Shown here: positions 18,667-27,063 of the stretch, one piece after another
Numbering within the stretch: position 1 is the stretch's first letter
How the letters are laid out: every line of letters starts with the position of its first letter
Assembly (NCBI GenBank): GCA_024398105.1
Contig: JAKSJP010000002.1
Location: forward strand, 62,001-126,000
DNA: 64,000 nucleotides
Direction of reading: 5' to 3'
From: Bacteroidales bacterium
GTDB taxonomy: Bacteria > Bacteroidota > Bacteroidia > Bacteroidales > UBA932
Program-made: the position numbers and the translations under genes
The notes under the pieces: generated by a model
The model's input: the letters and a program-made list of their open reading frames with translations, nothing else
Database searches by the model: none
What the model was told of the DNA's origin: nothing

Positions 18667-19716
18667 ATGGAGAGCAGATACTTCAAGGTAGCCGGCATAC
18701 CGTTCGAGATCGCCATGGAGAGTCCATGGAGGATCATGGAATATACTCCCGTGGTGATGGAACGCATCTCGAGGGCGGCCAGGGGCGAAGAGATAGACAT
18801 CGAGCCTTGCAGGGCAGGAGACGAAGTCCCTTCAAGGACCTTCATCCGCAGCAAGGAAGAACTCCCGGAGGACCGCACCAGATATGACCTTAACCTCTCC
18901 CAGTACGAGCCGTTCCGCTGCGAGCCGTGCACCGCAGGATTCACCCTCACCATACGCAGCGAAGAGCCTTCGTGGATAGCACAGGACAAGGAAAGCGGTG
19001 CGAGCAAGCTCGTCATCAGCGTCGATGACACTCTTCCCCGCTATTTCATCTACAGGAACGGCGAGCGCACGATCTTCGAGTTCGAAGCTGAAGTCGGCAA
19101 GGTAGTCGGCACTCTCGTGATCGGAGAAGAGGCGCGCACAGGCGATTTCTATCCAAAAGCCGGCCGCAGTGCTTCCGGGATACTCTACCAGGTCAGCACC
19201 GCCGCGATGATAATGTTCACCTATCAGGGAGCCCTCCGCAGCACCTTGCTCATGCACTCGTCCGTCGTACGTCACGACGGAAAGGCAAACATGTTCCTAG
19301 GTACAAGCGGCACCGGCAAGAGCACCCACAGCCGCCTCTGGCTCGAGAACATCGAAGGCTGCGACCTCATAAACGACGACAACCCCGCCATCAGCGTATC
19401 CGAGGACGGCAAGGTCGCCTATGTCCATGGTACCCCGTGGAGCGGCAAGACCCCATGCTACCGCAACATCTCGGTTCCGGTCCGTGCCATCGTACGCCTG
19501 CAGCAGGCTCCGCACAACAGGATCAGCCCGATAGACGGCCTGAACGCATATATCTGCATCATTTCTTCAGCATCGTCGATACGCTGGGAGAAAAAAGTCA
19601 TGGACGGGCTCACCAGGACCGCCGAGAGGATAGTCGGCTGCGTCAAGTGCCGGACACTTGAATGCCTTCCGGATGCAGACGCTGCAATAACCTGTATGAA
19701 AGACATCGAATCTTAA
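18667..19716 (+). CDS. HprK-like P-loop kinase of unknown substrate
   Basis: A 349-residue protein whose C-terminal half resembles the kinase domain of HPr(Ser) kinase/phosphatase. It has a Walker A loop GTSGTGKST at about residues 212-220, preceded by a strand containing HSSVV, and a downstream acidic NDDNPA segment that fits a Walker-B-like site. The N-terminal half is not recognised. No HPr or other PTS gene is in the window, so the phosphorylated partner is unknown. The stop codon overlaps the start of the nuclease gene in TAATG. A second, degenerate copy of its last 32 codons lies at 21357-21452. The enzyme class is inferred from the P-loop context. Confidence 0.7.
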   Translation: MESRYFKVAGIPFEIAMESPWRIMEYTPVVMERISRAARGEEIDIEPCRAGDEVPSRTFIRSKEELPEDRTRYDLNLSQYEPFRCEPCTAGFTLTIRSEEPSWIAQDKESGASKLVISVDDTLPRYFIYRNGERTIFEFEAEVGKVVGTLVIGEEARTGDFYPKAGRSASGILYQVSTAAMIMFTYQGALRSTLLMHSSVVRHDGKANMFLGTSGTGKSTHSRLWLENIEGCDLINDDNPAISVSEDGKVAYVHGTPWSGKTPCYRNISVPVRAIVRLQQAPHNRISPIDGLNAYICIISSASSIRWEKKVMDGLTRTAERIVGCVKCRTLECLPDADAAITCMKDIES

Positions 19717-21254
19717 TGAGAAAGCTCATCTACCTATGTATAGCGCTGATAGCTGTCATCTCCTGCAGCGCCCCGGTCACAGAGACCATCCCTACCATTC
19801 AGTTCCAGAAAAATCCTGATGCCGCAGAAAGCACCAGCCAGCACATCAATGTCAAGGCATCTACAGACTGGGTGCTGAGCATAAGCAGCGAAGGCAACTG
19901 GGTGAAGGCCAGCAAGACCTCCGGAGCGCCAGACAACGGAGACGTAAGAATCGACTATTCAGCCAATACATCAGAACAGGACAGGAGCGCTCTCATCACA
20001 GTGAAGGCAGGATCGAAATCTGCCGAGTACAGTTTCGTACAGAAAGGGGTTCCAGGAGGTAGCGGAGAGGAAAGCGACCCTGAAGAGCATATCCAGCTGA
20101 CGACTTCGGCTGCGGGTTCTGTCACCAACACGACCGCAGTCCTCTACGGTTCATTCAAGGATGCGTCATCCACACCTAGAGAGACAGGATTCGAATACGG
20201 CACATCTCCTGCTGCGATGAGTGATTTCATACAGTCCCCGGATGCAGTCTCCGGGACAAGCGGATCGTTCAGCGCAGCTGTCGACAACCTCTACGAAGGC
20301 ACCACATACTACTATAGAGCCTATGTAGTCCTCATGAAGAGCGGCCAGGCCAGATACTACTATGGACCAGCCGTATCCTTCAAGACGTCAAGTCACGGCG
20401 GCGAGGTCGGCACAGGAGGAATAGACTGGTTCGAGCTTCCGCTGATGGACTTCACCAGAAACGGCAGCTACCTTGTCAACAAGGATGATGCGACAGAGTA
20501 CTTCGCTTACCACTGGTGCGCAGGAAGTGAGAAGAATCCTTATGGAAAGACAGCCCGCAACTACACAGTATGTTACAGCAGCAGATATAAATGTCCTGTC
20601 TGGGTGGCTGCCCCTAGGCACAAGATGTATGTAGGAGCTTCAGGAAGAAGCGACGCGTACAAGAAAGACCCATCCATTCCGTCCGACATCCAGTACAATT
20701 CCAAAGACACAGGAGGTGGATGCAACAAAGGCCATATGCTTGGCTCTGCGGAAAGGACATCTTCGACAGCGACCAACCAGCAGGTCTTCTTCTACAGCAA
20801 CATAGCACCTCAGCTTTCAACAGGATTCAACACCGGTGGAGGCGGATGGAACATCCTCGAAGACTGGGTGGACAGTAAAGTCTGTGCTGACACTCTTTAC
20901 GAAGTGGTCGGCTGCTATTTCGACAAGTTCACCGACGGGTACGGCAATACTGTCAGCCCAAAGACAATCGAGTTCGGAGGACGCAGTGATGTATCAATGC
21001 CGACAATGTTCTATTACGTCCTTCTAAGGACCAGGAAAGGTTCCAGCGGAAAGGCCGTCGACAAGTGCACAGCAGACGAACTGCAGTGTGTGGCCCTGGT
21101 TAGGTCACACACCAACGCCCTCAAGGGGCAGAAAGTAACTGCAAAGGAAATGATGAGCGTGTCGGATCTTGAGAAGATCACAGGAGTCACCTACTTCCCT
21201 CATGTCCCTGATGCACCGAAGTCCAGCTTCAAGGCATCCGACTGGGGACTCTAG
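19716..21254 (+). CDS. Secreted DNA/RNA non-specific endonuclease lipoprotein with BACON-like domain
   Basis: Predicted outer-surface or periplasmic nuclease of 512 residues. A lipoprotein signal with lipobox AVISC puts the acylated Cys at position 17. Then come a BACON-like domain (about 25-110), a fibronectin-like domain (about 125-225) and a C-terminal NUC1/endonuclease-G-type domain (about 245-512). The NUC1 active-site motif reads NKGHM, with the presumed catalytic His340, where many relatives have DRGH. The ATG at 19716 overlaps the kinase stop codon. A longer frame from 19662 lacks a signal peptide and would overlap the kinase gene. Likely role: degradation of extracellular nucleic acid. 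Confidence 0.8.
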   Translation: MRKLIYLCIALIAVISCSAPVTETIPTIQFQKNPDAAESTSQHINVKASTDWVLSISSEGNWVKASKTSGAPDNGDVRIDYSANTSEQDRSALITVKAGSKSAEYSFVQKGVPGGSGEESDPEEHIQLTTSAAGSVTNTTAVLYGSFKDASSTPRETGFEYGTSPAAMSDFIQSPDAVSGTSGSFSAAVDNLYEGTTYYYRAYVVLMKSGQARYYYGPAVSFKTSSHGGEVGTGGIDWFELPLMDFTRNGSYLVNKDDATEYFAYHWCAGSEKNPYGKTARNYTVCYSSRYKCPVWVAAPRHKMYVGASGRSDAYKKDPSIPSDIQYNSKDTGGGCNKGHMLGSAERTSSTATNQQVFFYSNIAPQLSTGFNTGGGGWNILEDWVDSKVCADTLYEVVGCYFDKFTDGYGNTVSPKTIEFGGRSDVSMPTMFYYVLLRTRKGSSGKAVDKCTADELQCVALVRSHTNALKGQKVTAKEMMSVSDLEKITGVTYFPHVPDAPKSSFKASDWGL

Positions 21255-21278
21255 CCACGCATGATATTGCCAGGCTAG
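21251..21278. terminator. Inverted repeat holding two convergent stop codons
   Basis: CTAGCC at 21251-21256 and GGCTAG at 21273-21278 are inverted copies separated by 16 bases. The left arm contains the nuclease stop codon and the right arm the stop codon of the folD remnant on the other strand. It may be a weak hairpin between converging frames; there is no T-run. Confidence 0.3.
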
Positions 21279-21355
21279 CCCATCTTGGCGAGGAAGCACT
21301 CGATGGTGTTCTCCATCAGGCAGGTGATGGTCATTGGGCCGACGCCGCCAGGGAC
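21275..21355 (-). pseudogene. 3' remnant of a folD copy
   Basis: On the minus strand this encodes the last 26 codons of a FolD protein ending TIECFLAKMG and a TAG stop. Bases 21294-21355 are identical to 28858-28919 of the intact folD gene (62 of 62). The last few codons differ from intact folD, which ends CFEKKMNAR. The 5' nine-tenths of the gene are missing: at 21352-21355 the sequence switches at a shared GGAC to the tail of the HprK-like kinase gene. Confidence 0.85.
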
Positions 21356-21452
21356 CGCCGAGAAGATAGTCGGCTGCGTCAAGTGCCGGACACTTGAATG
21401 CCTTCCGGATGCAGACGCCGCGAAGACCTGCATGAAAGACATCGAAGCCTGA
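21356..21452 (+). pseudogene. 3' remnant of the HprK-like kinase gene
   Basis: Bases 21357-21452 align without gaps to 19621-19716, the end of the kinase gene, with 9 differences in 96 positions, eight of them in the last 35 bases. The encoded tail ends CMKDIEA and a TGA stop in place of CMKDIES and TAA. No start or upstream part is present. It directly joins the folD remnant on its left. Confidence 0.85.
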
Positions 21453-21559
21453 GGCCTGAGACCGCAGGGGGCTTTAATATTACATTTTCATAGCTTTTTC
21501 TACCTATTTAAAAGCAAATTCGTATATTTGCATCCAATATACTATCTATTTATTAGACA
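21453..21559. other. Spacer before the GH127 locus
   Basis: This stretch follows the kinase remnant and is AT-rich from 21474 on. Besides the -7 box at 21523-21530 nothing else is recognised. Together with the two remnants it makes up the 305-bp gap between the nuclease and GH127 genes. Confidence 0.5.
21523..21530 (+). promoter_or_regulatory. -7 promoter box of the GH127/SusC/SusD locus
   Basis: TATATTTG fits the TAnnTTTG consensus and lies 29 bp upstream of the GH127 start codon. No similar box is seen between GH127, susC and susD, so the three genes probably form one transcript. Confidence 0.65.
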
Positions 21560-23989
21560 ATGAACAAATTTCTAACTTCATTGGCATTGCTGTCTGCAAT
21601 GCTGATCTTCTGTTCCGCAGACAAGAACAAGACTCAGTCATCAGGCTACCCTATCGATCCCGTAAGGTTTACCTCGGTCAAGGTCACTGACTCATTCTGG
21701 GGCCAGAGGCTCAAGGCTTCCCGCGAAGTCACCATTCCGCTCGCCTTCAGCAAGTGCGAGGAGGAAGGACGTTACGCCAACTTCACCAAGGCAGCCCAGC
21801 AGATGCACGCTGACCACAACCTCGGATTCGAGGTGAAGGGGTACTCTTTCGACGACACTGATGTCTACAAGACCATCGAGGGAGCAAGCTACGTTCTCCA
21901 GACCTACCCAGACAAGAAGCTCGAGGCATACATCGACAGCGTCCTTGCAGTTGTTGCTGCCGCACAGGAACCTGACGGATATCTCTACACTGCACGTACC
22001 ATGAACCCGGAGCACCCGCACGAGTGGGCGGGTTCCAAGAGATGGGAGCAGGTCGAGGACCTCAGCCATGAGTTCTACAACCTCGGGCATATGGTCGAGG
22101 GCGCATGTGCGCACTACGTCGCGACAGGAAAACGCAACTTCCTTGACATCGCAATGAGATACGCCGACTGCGTCATCCGCGAGGTCGGCGACGGTCCAGA
22201 CCAGGTCGTACGCGTCCCTGGACACCAGATCGCAGAGATGGCTCTCGCGAAGCTCTACACACTCACAGGTGAGAAGAAATACCTCGACATGGCGAAGTTC
22301 TTCCTCGACAAGAGAGGAACCACTTATCTCCAGCAGGAGTACAGCCAGTCACACAAGCCTGTCCTCGAGCAGGACGAGGCCGTAGGACACGCAGTGCGTG
22401 CCGCATATATGTACTCAGGAATGGCTGACGTGGCCGCACTCACAGGAGACCAGGGCTATATCGACGCGATCGACCGCATCTGGGACAACATCGTCTCAAA
22501 GAAACTCTACATCACTGGAGGTATCGGTGCGACCAACAACGGTGAGGCGTTTGGAGAGAACTACGAACTTCCTAACATGTCTGCCTATTGCGAGACATGC
22601 GCCGCGATCGGCAACGTGTATGTGAACTACCGCATGTTCCTCCTCCACGGCGACGCAAAGTATTTCGACGTGCTTGAGAGGTCTCTCTACAACGGACTTC
22701 TCTCAGGTGTCTCACTTGAGGGCGACGGATTCTTCTATCCTAACCCGCTCGAGTCTGTTGGACAGCACGAGAGGAAGGCATGGTTCGGCTGCGCATGCTG
22801 TCCTTCGAACATCTGCCGCTTCATCCCTTCAGTCCCTGGATACATCTATGCAGTGAAGGACAGCGACCTCTACGTCAACCTCTACATGTCCAACACCATG
22901 AACCAGAAGATCGGTGGCAAGGACGTGCAGCTCAGCCAGCAGACCAACTATCCATGGGACGGCGACGTGACCCTTACGGTCGACAAGACCGCTGCAAAGA
23001 ATTTCTCTGTCAAGCTACGCATACCTGGATGGGTACGTGGACAGGTCGTCCCTAGCGACCTCTACACATATGCAGACGGCAAGAAGCTCGGATACAAGGT
23101 GCTCGTGAACGGCGAGGAGGTATCTTCAGAGATCGAGAACGGATATTTCACCATCAGGCGCAGCTGGAAGAAGGGTGACGTCATCTCACTCCACCTTGAC
23201 ATGGAGCCACGCATCGTGAAGGCTCATCCTGAGGTAAAGGCAGACGAGGGCCGTATCGCCATCGAGAAGGGTCCTGTAGTATACTGCGCGGAGTGGCCTG
23301 ACAACGACTTCTCAGTACGCAGCGTGCTCATGTCAAAGAACCCTCAGCTCTCAGTCGTACGTCGCAGCGACCTTCTCCACGGCATCGACCAGATCAAGGC
23401 CGACGCACAGACCATCGCCTTCAACAAGGAAGGCAAGCTCGAGGTAAAGGACGTGACACTTACCATGATCCCGTATTATGCGTGGTGCCATCGCGGATCC
23501 GGAGAGATGACCGTATGGCTCCCGCAGGACCTTCGCGTCACCAGGCCTGTGATGCCTGAGACCATAGCGTCTACCAGCAAGGTATCTTTCTCTAAGAGAG
23601 GTAATTCAGCCATCTCCCTCAACGACAGGGTCACACCATCCAACCCTGAGGACCGTTCAGCTTCATTCTTCTACTGGTGGCCTGAGGAGCAGGCAAGCAC
23701 AGAGTGGATAAGCTACGAGTTCAAGGAGCCTGTGACAGTGTCAAGCACAAGCGCATGGTGGTACGATGACCAGCCTTGGGGAGACTGCAGGCTTCCGGAG
23801 TTCTGGAAGGCATACTACAAGGATGCCTCAGGAAACTGGGTGCCCGTGAAGACCGACGACGTATACACCATCAGGAAGGGCGTCGCAAACAAGGTCGAGT
23901 TCGCTCCGGTCAAGACGACTGCGATGAAGATCGAGATCGGCCAGAGGAAGGACTACTCATGCGGTCTTTTCGAGTGGGAAATCAACTAG
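21560..23989 (+). CDS. GH127 family glycosidase (beta-L-arabinofuranosidase-like)
   Basis: An 809-residue exported protein of the DUF1680/GH127 family, whose founding member removes terminal beta-L-arabinofuranose. The zinc-thiolate site is visible: Glu345 and Cys347 in CETCAAIGN, and Cys413-Cys414 in CACCPSN. Cys413 corresponds to the family nucleophile. An N-terminal signal sequence is followed by CSADKNK; cleavage by signal peptidase I or II are both possible. The last 130 residues look like an extra beta-sandwich of the discoidin (F5/8) type, probably carbohydrate-binding. It leads a SusC/SusD pair. Substrate within GH127 cannot be settled from sequence. Confidence 0.85.
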   Translation: MNKFLTSLALLSAMLIFCSADKNKTQSSGYPIDPVRFTSVKVTDSFWGQRLKASREVTIPLAFSKCEEEGRYANFTKAAQQMHADHNLGFEVKGYSFDDTDVYKTIEGASYVLQTYPDKKLEAYIDSVLAVVAAAQEPDGYLYTARTMNPEHPHEWAGSKRWEQVEDLSHEFYNLGHMVEGACAHYVATGKRNFLDIAMRYADCVIREVGDGPDQVVRVPGHQIAEMALAKLYTLTGEKKYLDMAKFFLDKRGTTYLQQEYSQSHKPVLEQDEAVGHAVRAAYMYSGMADVAALTGDQGYIDAIDRIWDNIVSKKLYITGGIGATNNGEAFGENYELPNMSAYCETCAAIGNVYVNYRMFLLHGDAKYFDVLERSLYNGLLSGVSLEGDGFFYPNPLESVGQHERKAWFGCACCPSNICRFIPSVPGYIYAVKDSDLYVNLYMSNTMNQKIGGKDVQLSQQTNYPWDGDVTLTVDKTAAKNFSVKLRIPGWVRGQVVPSDLYTYADGKKLGYKVLVNGEEVSSEIENGYFTIRRSWKKGDVISLHLDMEPRIVKAHPEVKADEGRIAIEKGPVVYCAEWPDNDFSVRSVLMSKNPQLSVVRRSDLLHGIDQIKADAQTIAFNKEGKLEVKDVTLTMIPYYAWCHRGSGEMTVWLPQDLRVTRPVMPETIASTSKVSFSKRGNSAISLNDRVTPSNPEDRSASFFYWWPEEQASTEWISYEFKEPVTVSSTSAWWYDDQPWGDCRLPEFWKAYYKDASGNWVPVKTDDVYTIRKGVANKVEFAPVKTTAMKIEIGQRKDYSCGLFEWEIN

Positions 23990-23996
23990 ACTATCA

Positions 23997-24010
23997 TCTC
24001 CATATGGAGA
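23997..24010. repeat. 14-bp perfect palindrome between GH127 and susC
   Basis: TCTCCATATGGAGA is a perfect palindrome 7 bases after the GH127 stop codon and 41 bases before the susC start codon. There is no T-run, so it is not a standard terminator. It could be a processing hairpin or a protein-binding site that sets expression of susC apart from the enzyme gene. Confidence 0.35.
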
Positions 24011-24051
24011 ACAGTTTTCATCTATTATAAATTAACATTACTACTTATTTC

Positions 24052-27051
24052 ATGAAGAGAACAAATGCTATTCCGGCCTTCATCATGAAGGCTGCGGCTT
24101 GCCTCATCATCGCGACCGGCGCTGCGTTCAGCATGTCAGCTGCAGACGCGGACGCTCTTGCGGAGGCACAGCAGAGCAAGGTTACTGTGAAAGGTGTTGT
24201 CAAGGATTCTGCAGGAGAGCCTATCATCGGCGCCAGCGTATTCGAGAAAGGCGTCACCTCCAACGGTACCATCACTGACTTTGATGGTAACTTCACTATC
24301 AGTGTGAACAGCGGAGCTACCCTTGTAGTGTCAAGCATCGGCTACGTTACTGTAGAGGTAAACGCAGACAATGCTGCCAGCATCGTTCTTGAAGAGGACT
24401 CTGAGCTTCTCCAGGACGTAGTCGTCATCGGTTATGGTACCCAGAAGAAAGGTGACGTCACATCAGCCATCACCAGTGTGAAGTCAGACGACTTCATCAA
24501 GGGCGATATCAAGGACGCAGGTGACCTCATCAAGGGTAAGGTTGCCGGTCTTTCCATCACCAACAACTCAGGTGACCCTAACGCGACCTCAAGCATCCGA
24601 CTCAGAGGTGTCATCTCCCTCACAGGTACAAACACCCCACTCGTACTCATCGACGGCCTCGAGGGTGACCTCGACACAGTGGCTCCTGAAGACATCGAGT
24701 CAATCGACGTCCTCAAGGATGCATCCGCTGCCGCTATCTATGGTACCCGTGGTGCTGCCGGTGTCATCATCATCACCACCAAGGGCGGAAAGCGCAATGA
24801 GACAGTCAGCGTCAACTACGCTGGCTATGTATCAGCTTCTGCATTCGGAAAGACCCTCGACATGATGACCGCAGAGGACATCAGGGCCGGAAAGACCAAC
24901 TTCAGGGACCTCGGCTACGAGACAGACTGGCTCAAGGAGATCTCACGTACCGCATTCACACACAACCACAATGTTGCGATCAGCGGCGGCAACAAGAGCA
25001 CCTCATACAGCGCAGACTTCACATATCGTGACCAGCAGGGTGTCATCAAGAACACTTACGGAAACGACATGCGTTTCAACGCATCCCTTTCACACTGGTT
25101 CTTCAACGACATGCTCAAGCTCTCTTTCAACGTACAGAAGAGATGGCATGAGAACGGCCCAGTAGACGCTGCAGGCTCACAGGTTTACCGTCAGGCCATC
25201 ATCCGCAACCCTACTGCTCCAGTGAAGAACGAGGACGGCAGCTGGTACGAGGACTACACCCTCAACTACTACCAGAACCCTGTCTCTATCCTTTACGAGA
25301 CAAAGGGCGGCAGCAAGTCTGAGAGCACCCGACTCACCGGTAACCTCACATTCGAGCCGATCCAGGGATGGCAGACCAACCTCATGCTCAGCACCAACCG
25401 TTCAAGCAGCAATACGGACAAGTATAACACATCCGCTTCCTACGGACAGGTGATGAACGGTACCACAGGTTATGCCTACATCGGCCACAGCTACTCGAAG
25501 ACAGACAACCTCGAGCTCACTTCCACCTACAAGCACAGCTGGGGTGACCATCGTCTCGAAGGCGTAGTCGGCTACAGCTACCAGTACAGCTACTACGACT
25601 ATTCAAACATGAGCAATACCAACTTCATGTCTGACTACTTCCTCTGGCACAACATCGGCCTCGGCGAGTACCTCAAGGACGGAAAGGGTACCATGAACAG
25701 CCATGCCGAGGACAGCAAGCTCATCGGCTTCATCGGCCGTGTAAGCTATGGCTATGGCAACAGATACAACGCTCTTGTCAGCGTACGTCGCGAGGGTAGC
25801 TCACGCTTCGGAGACAACCACAAGTGGGGTACGTTCCCTTCAGTATCTCTCGGTTGGACACTCAGCAACGAAAGCTTCATGGAGAATGCCACATGGCTTG
25901 ACAACCTCAAGCTCCGCGCCGGCTTCGGTGTGACCGGTGTCATCCCTACATCAAGCTACCTTTCCAAGACTATCTGGACACTCGGCGGAGACTACTTCTA
26001 CGACGAAGGCGAGTGGAAGCAGGGTCTCGTCGTATCATCTAACCCTAACCCGGACCTCCAGTGGGAGAAGAGTGCTGAGTTCAACCTAGGTATCGACTGG
26101 GCAGTCCTCAATAACAGACTCAGCGGTACAATCGACATCTACAACAAGCAGACCTCCGGCATGCTCTGGAACTTCACCGTTCCTGTTCCACCAAACCTCT
26201 ATCCTACAACTCTCGCAAACGTAGGCAAGATGGAGAACAAGGGTATCGAGATCGCAATCAACGCAGTACCTGTAGAGACAAAGGACTTCACATGGAAGAC
26301 CACCGCTACCTTCGCATTCAACGCGAACAAGCTCGTGAGCCTTTCAAACGACCTCTATGAGACATCCAACTACCAGGACATCGCTTACCTCGGAGAGCCT
26401 ATCTCCCTCCCTACCCAGCGTATGGAGGTCGGCGCACCTCTTGGACAGTGGTTCGGTCTCAAGGCCGTAGGCGTCTCTGACAACGGTCTCTGGCTCATCG
26501 AGCATCCTGAGACAAAGGAAGTCGTAGAGCTCACCGACGGTATGCTTACCGACAAGACATGGCACCAGTACCTTGGTAACGCCATCCCTAAGATGAACTT
26601 CGGTTGGAACCATACCTTCAACTACAGGAACTTCGACCTCGCTCTCCAGTTCTCCGGCCAGTTCGGTGCGAAGATCCTCAACGAGGCGCGTGCATACTAC
26701 GAGAACAACGCCGTCTCTTACAACCGTCTCAAGTCAGCATCTGACAAGCAGTTCGGCCAGAACGTCCTCTCTGTTGCACAGAAGCAGACCTTCACAAGCT
26801 ACCATCTCGAGAGCGGCAACTACCTCAAGCTCGCCAACGTAACCTTCGGCTACAACGTTCCTGTAAAGGCCAATGCCTACATCAAGGGTGTACGTGTATA
26901 TGCTTCAGCAGGCAACCTCTTCACAATCACCAAGTACAGCGGACTTGACCCTGAGATGACAAACTCAGACCCTCAGTACTCAGGTATCGACTCACGTGAC
27001 AAGTACCCTTCAATCCGTACTTTCACCGCAGGTGTAAACATCAACTTCTAA
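24052..27051 (+). CDS. SusC-like TonB-dependent outer-membrane transporter
   Basis: A 999-residue TonB-dependent receptor of the SusC/RagA type. It has a signal peptide, an N-terminal carboxypeptidase-regulatory-like domain (about residues 45-125), then the plug domain introduced by the VVVIGYGTQKKGDVTSAI signature (about 123-140). A beta-barrel follows and ends in Phe. It imports oligosaccharides bound by the SusD-like partner encoded 12 bases downstream. Association with GH127 suggests an arabinose-containing glycan. Confidence 0.95.
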   Translation: MKRTNAIPAFIMKAAACLIIATGAAFSMSAADADALAEAQQSKVTVKGVVKDSAGEPIIGASVFEKGVTSNGTITDFDGNFTISVNSGATLVVSSIGYVTVEVNADNAASIVLEEDSELLQDVVVIGYGTQKKGDVTSAITSVKSDDFIKGDIKDAGDLIKGKVAGLSITNNSGDPNATSSIRLRGVISLTGTNTPLVLIDGLEGDLDTVAPEDIESIDVLKDASAAAIYGTRGAAGVIIITTKGGKRNETVSVNYAGYVSASAFGKTLDMMTAEDIRAGKTNFRDLGYETDWLKEISRTAFTHNHNVAISGGNKSTSYSADFTYRDQQGVIKNTYGNDMRFNASLSHWFFNDMLKLSFNVQKRWHENGPVDAAGSQVYRQAIIRNPTAPVKNEDGSWYEDYTLNYYQNPVSILYETKGGSKSESTRLTGNLTFEPIQGWQTNLMLSTNRSSSNTDKYNTSASYGQVMNGTTGYAYIGHSYSKTDNLELTSTYKHSWGDHRLEGVVGYSYQYSYYDYSNMSNTNFMSDYFLWHNIGLGEYLKDGKGTMNSHAEDSKLIGFIGRVSYGYGNRYNALVSVRREGSSRFGDNHKWGTFPSVSLGWTLSNESFMENATWLDNLKLRAGFGVTGVIPTSSYLSKTIWTLGGDYFYDEGEWKQGLVVSSNPNPDLQWEKSAEFNLGIDWAVLNNRLSGTIDIYNKQTSGMLWNFTVPVPPNLYPTTLANVGKMENKGIEIAINAVPVETKDFTWKTTATFAFNANKLVSLSNDLYETSNYQDIAYLGEPISLPTQRMEVGAPLGQWFGLKAVGVSDNGLWLIEHPETKEVVELTDGMLTDKTWHQYLGNAIPKMNFGWNHTFNYRNFDLALQFSGQFGAKILNEARAYYENNAVSYNRLKSASDKQFGQNVLSVAQKQTFTSYHLESGNYLKLANVTFGYNVPVKANAYIKGVRVYASAGNLFTITKYSGLDPEMTNSDPQYSGIDSRDKYPSIRTFTAGVNINF

Positions 27052-27063
27052 ACGATTGTTCAC

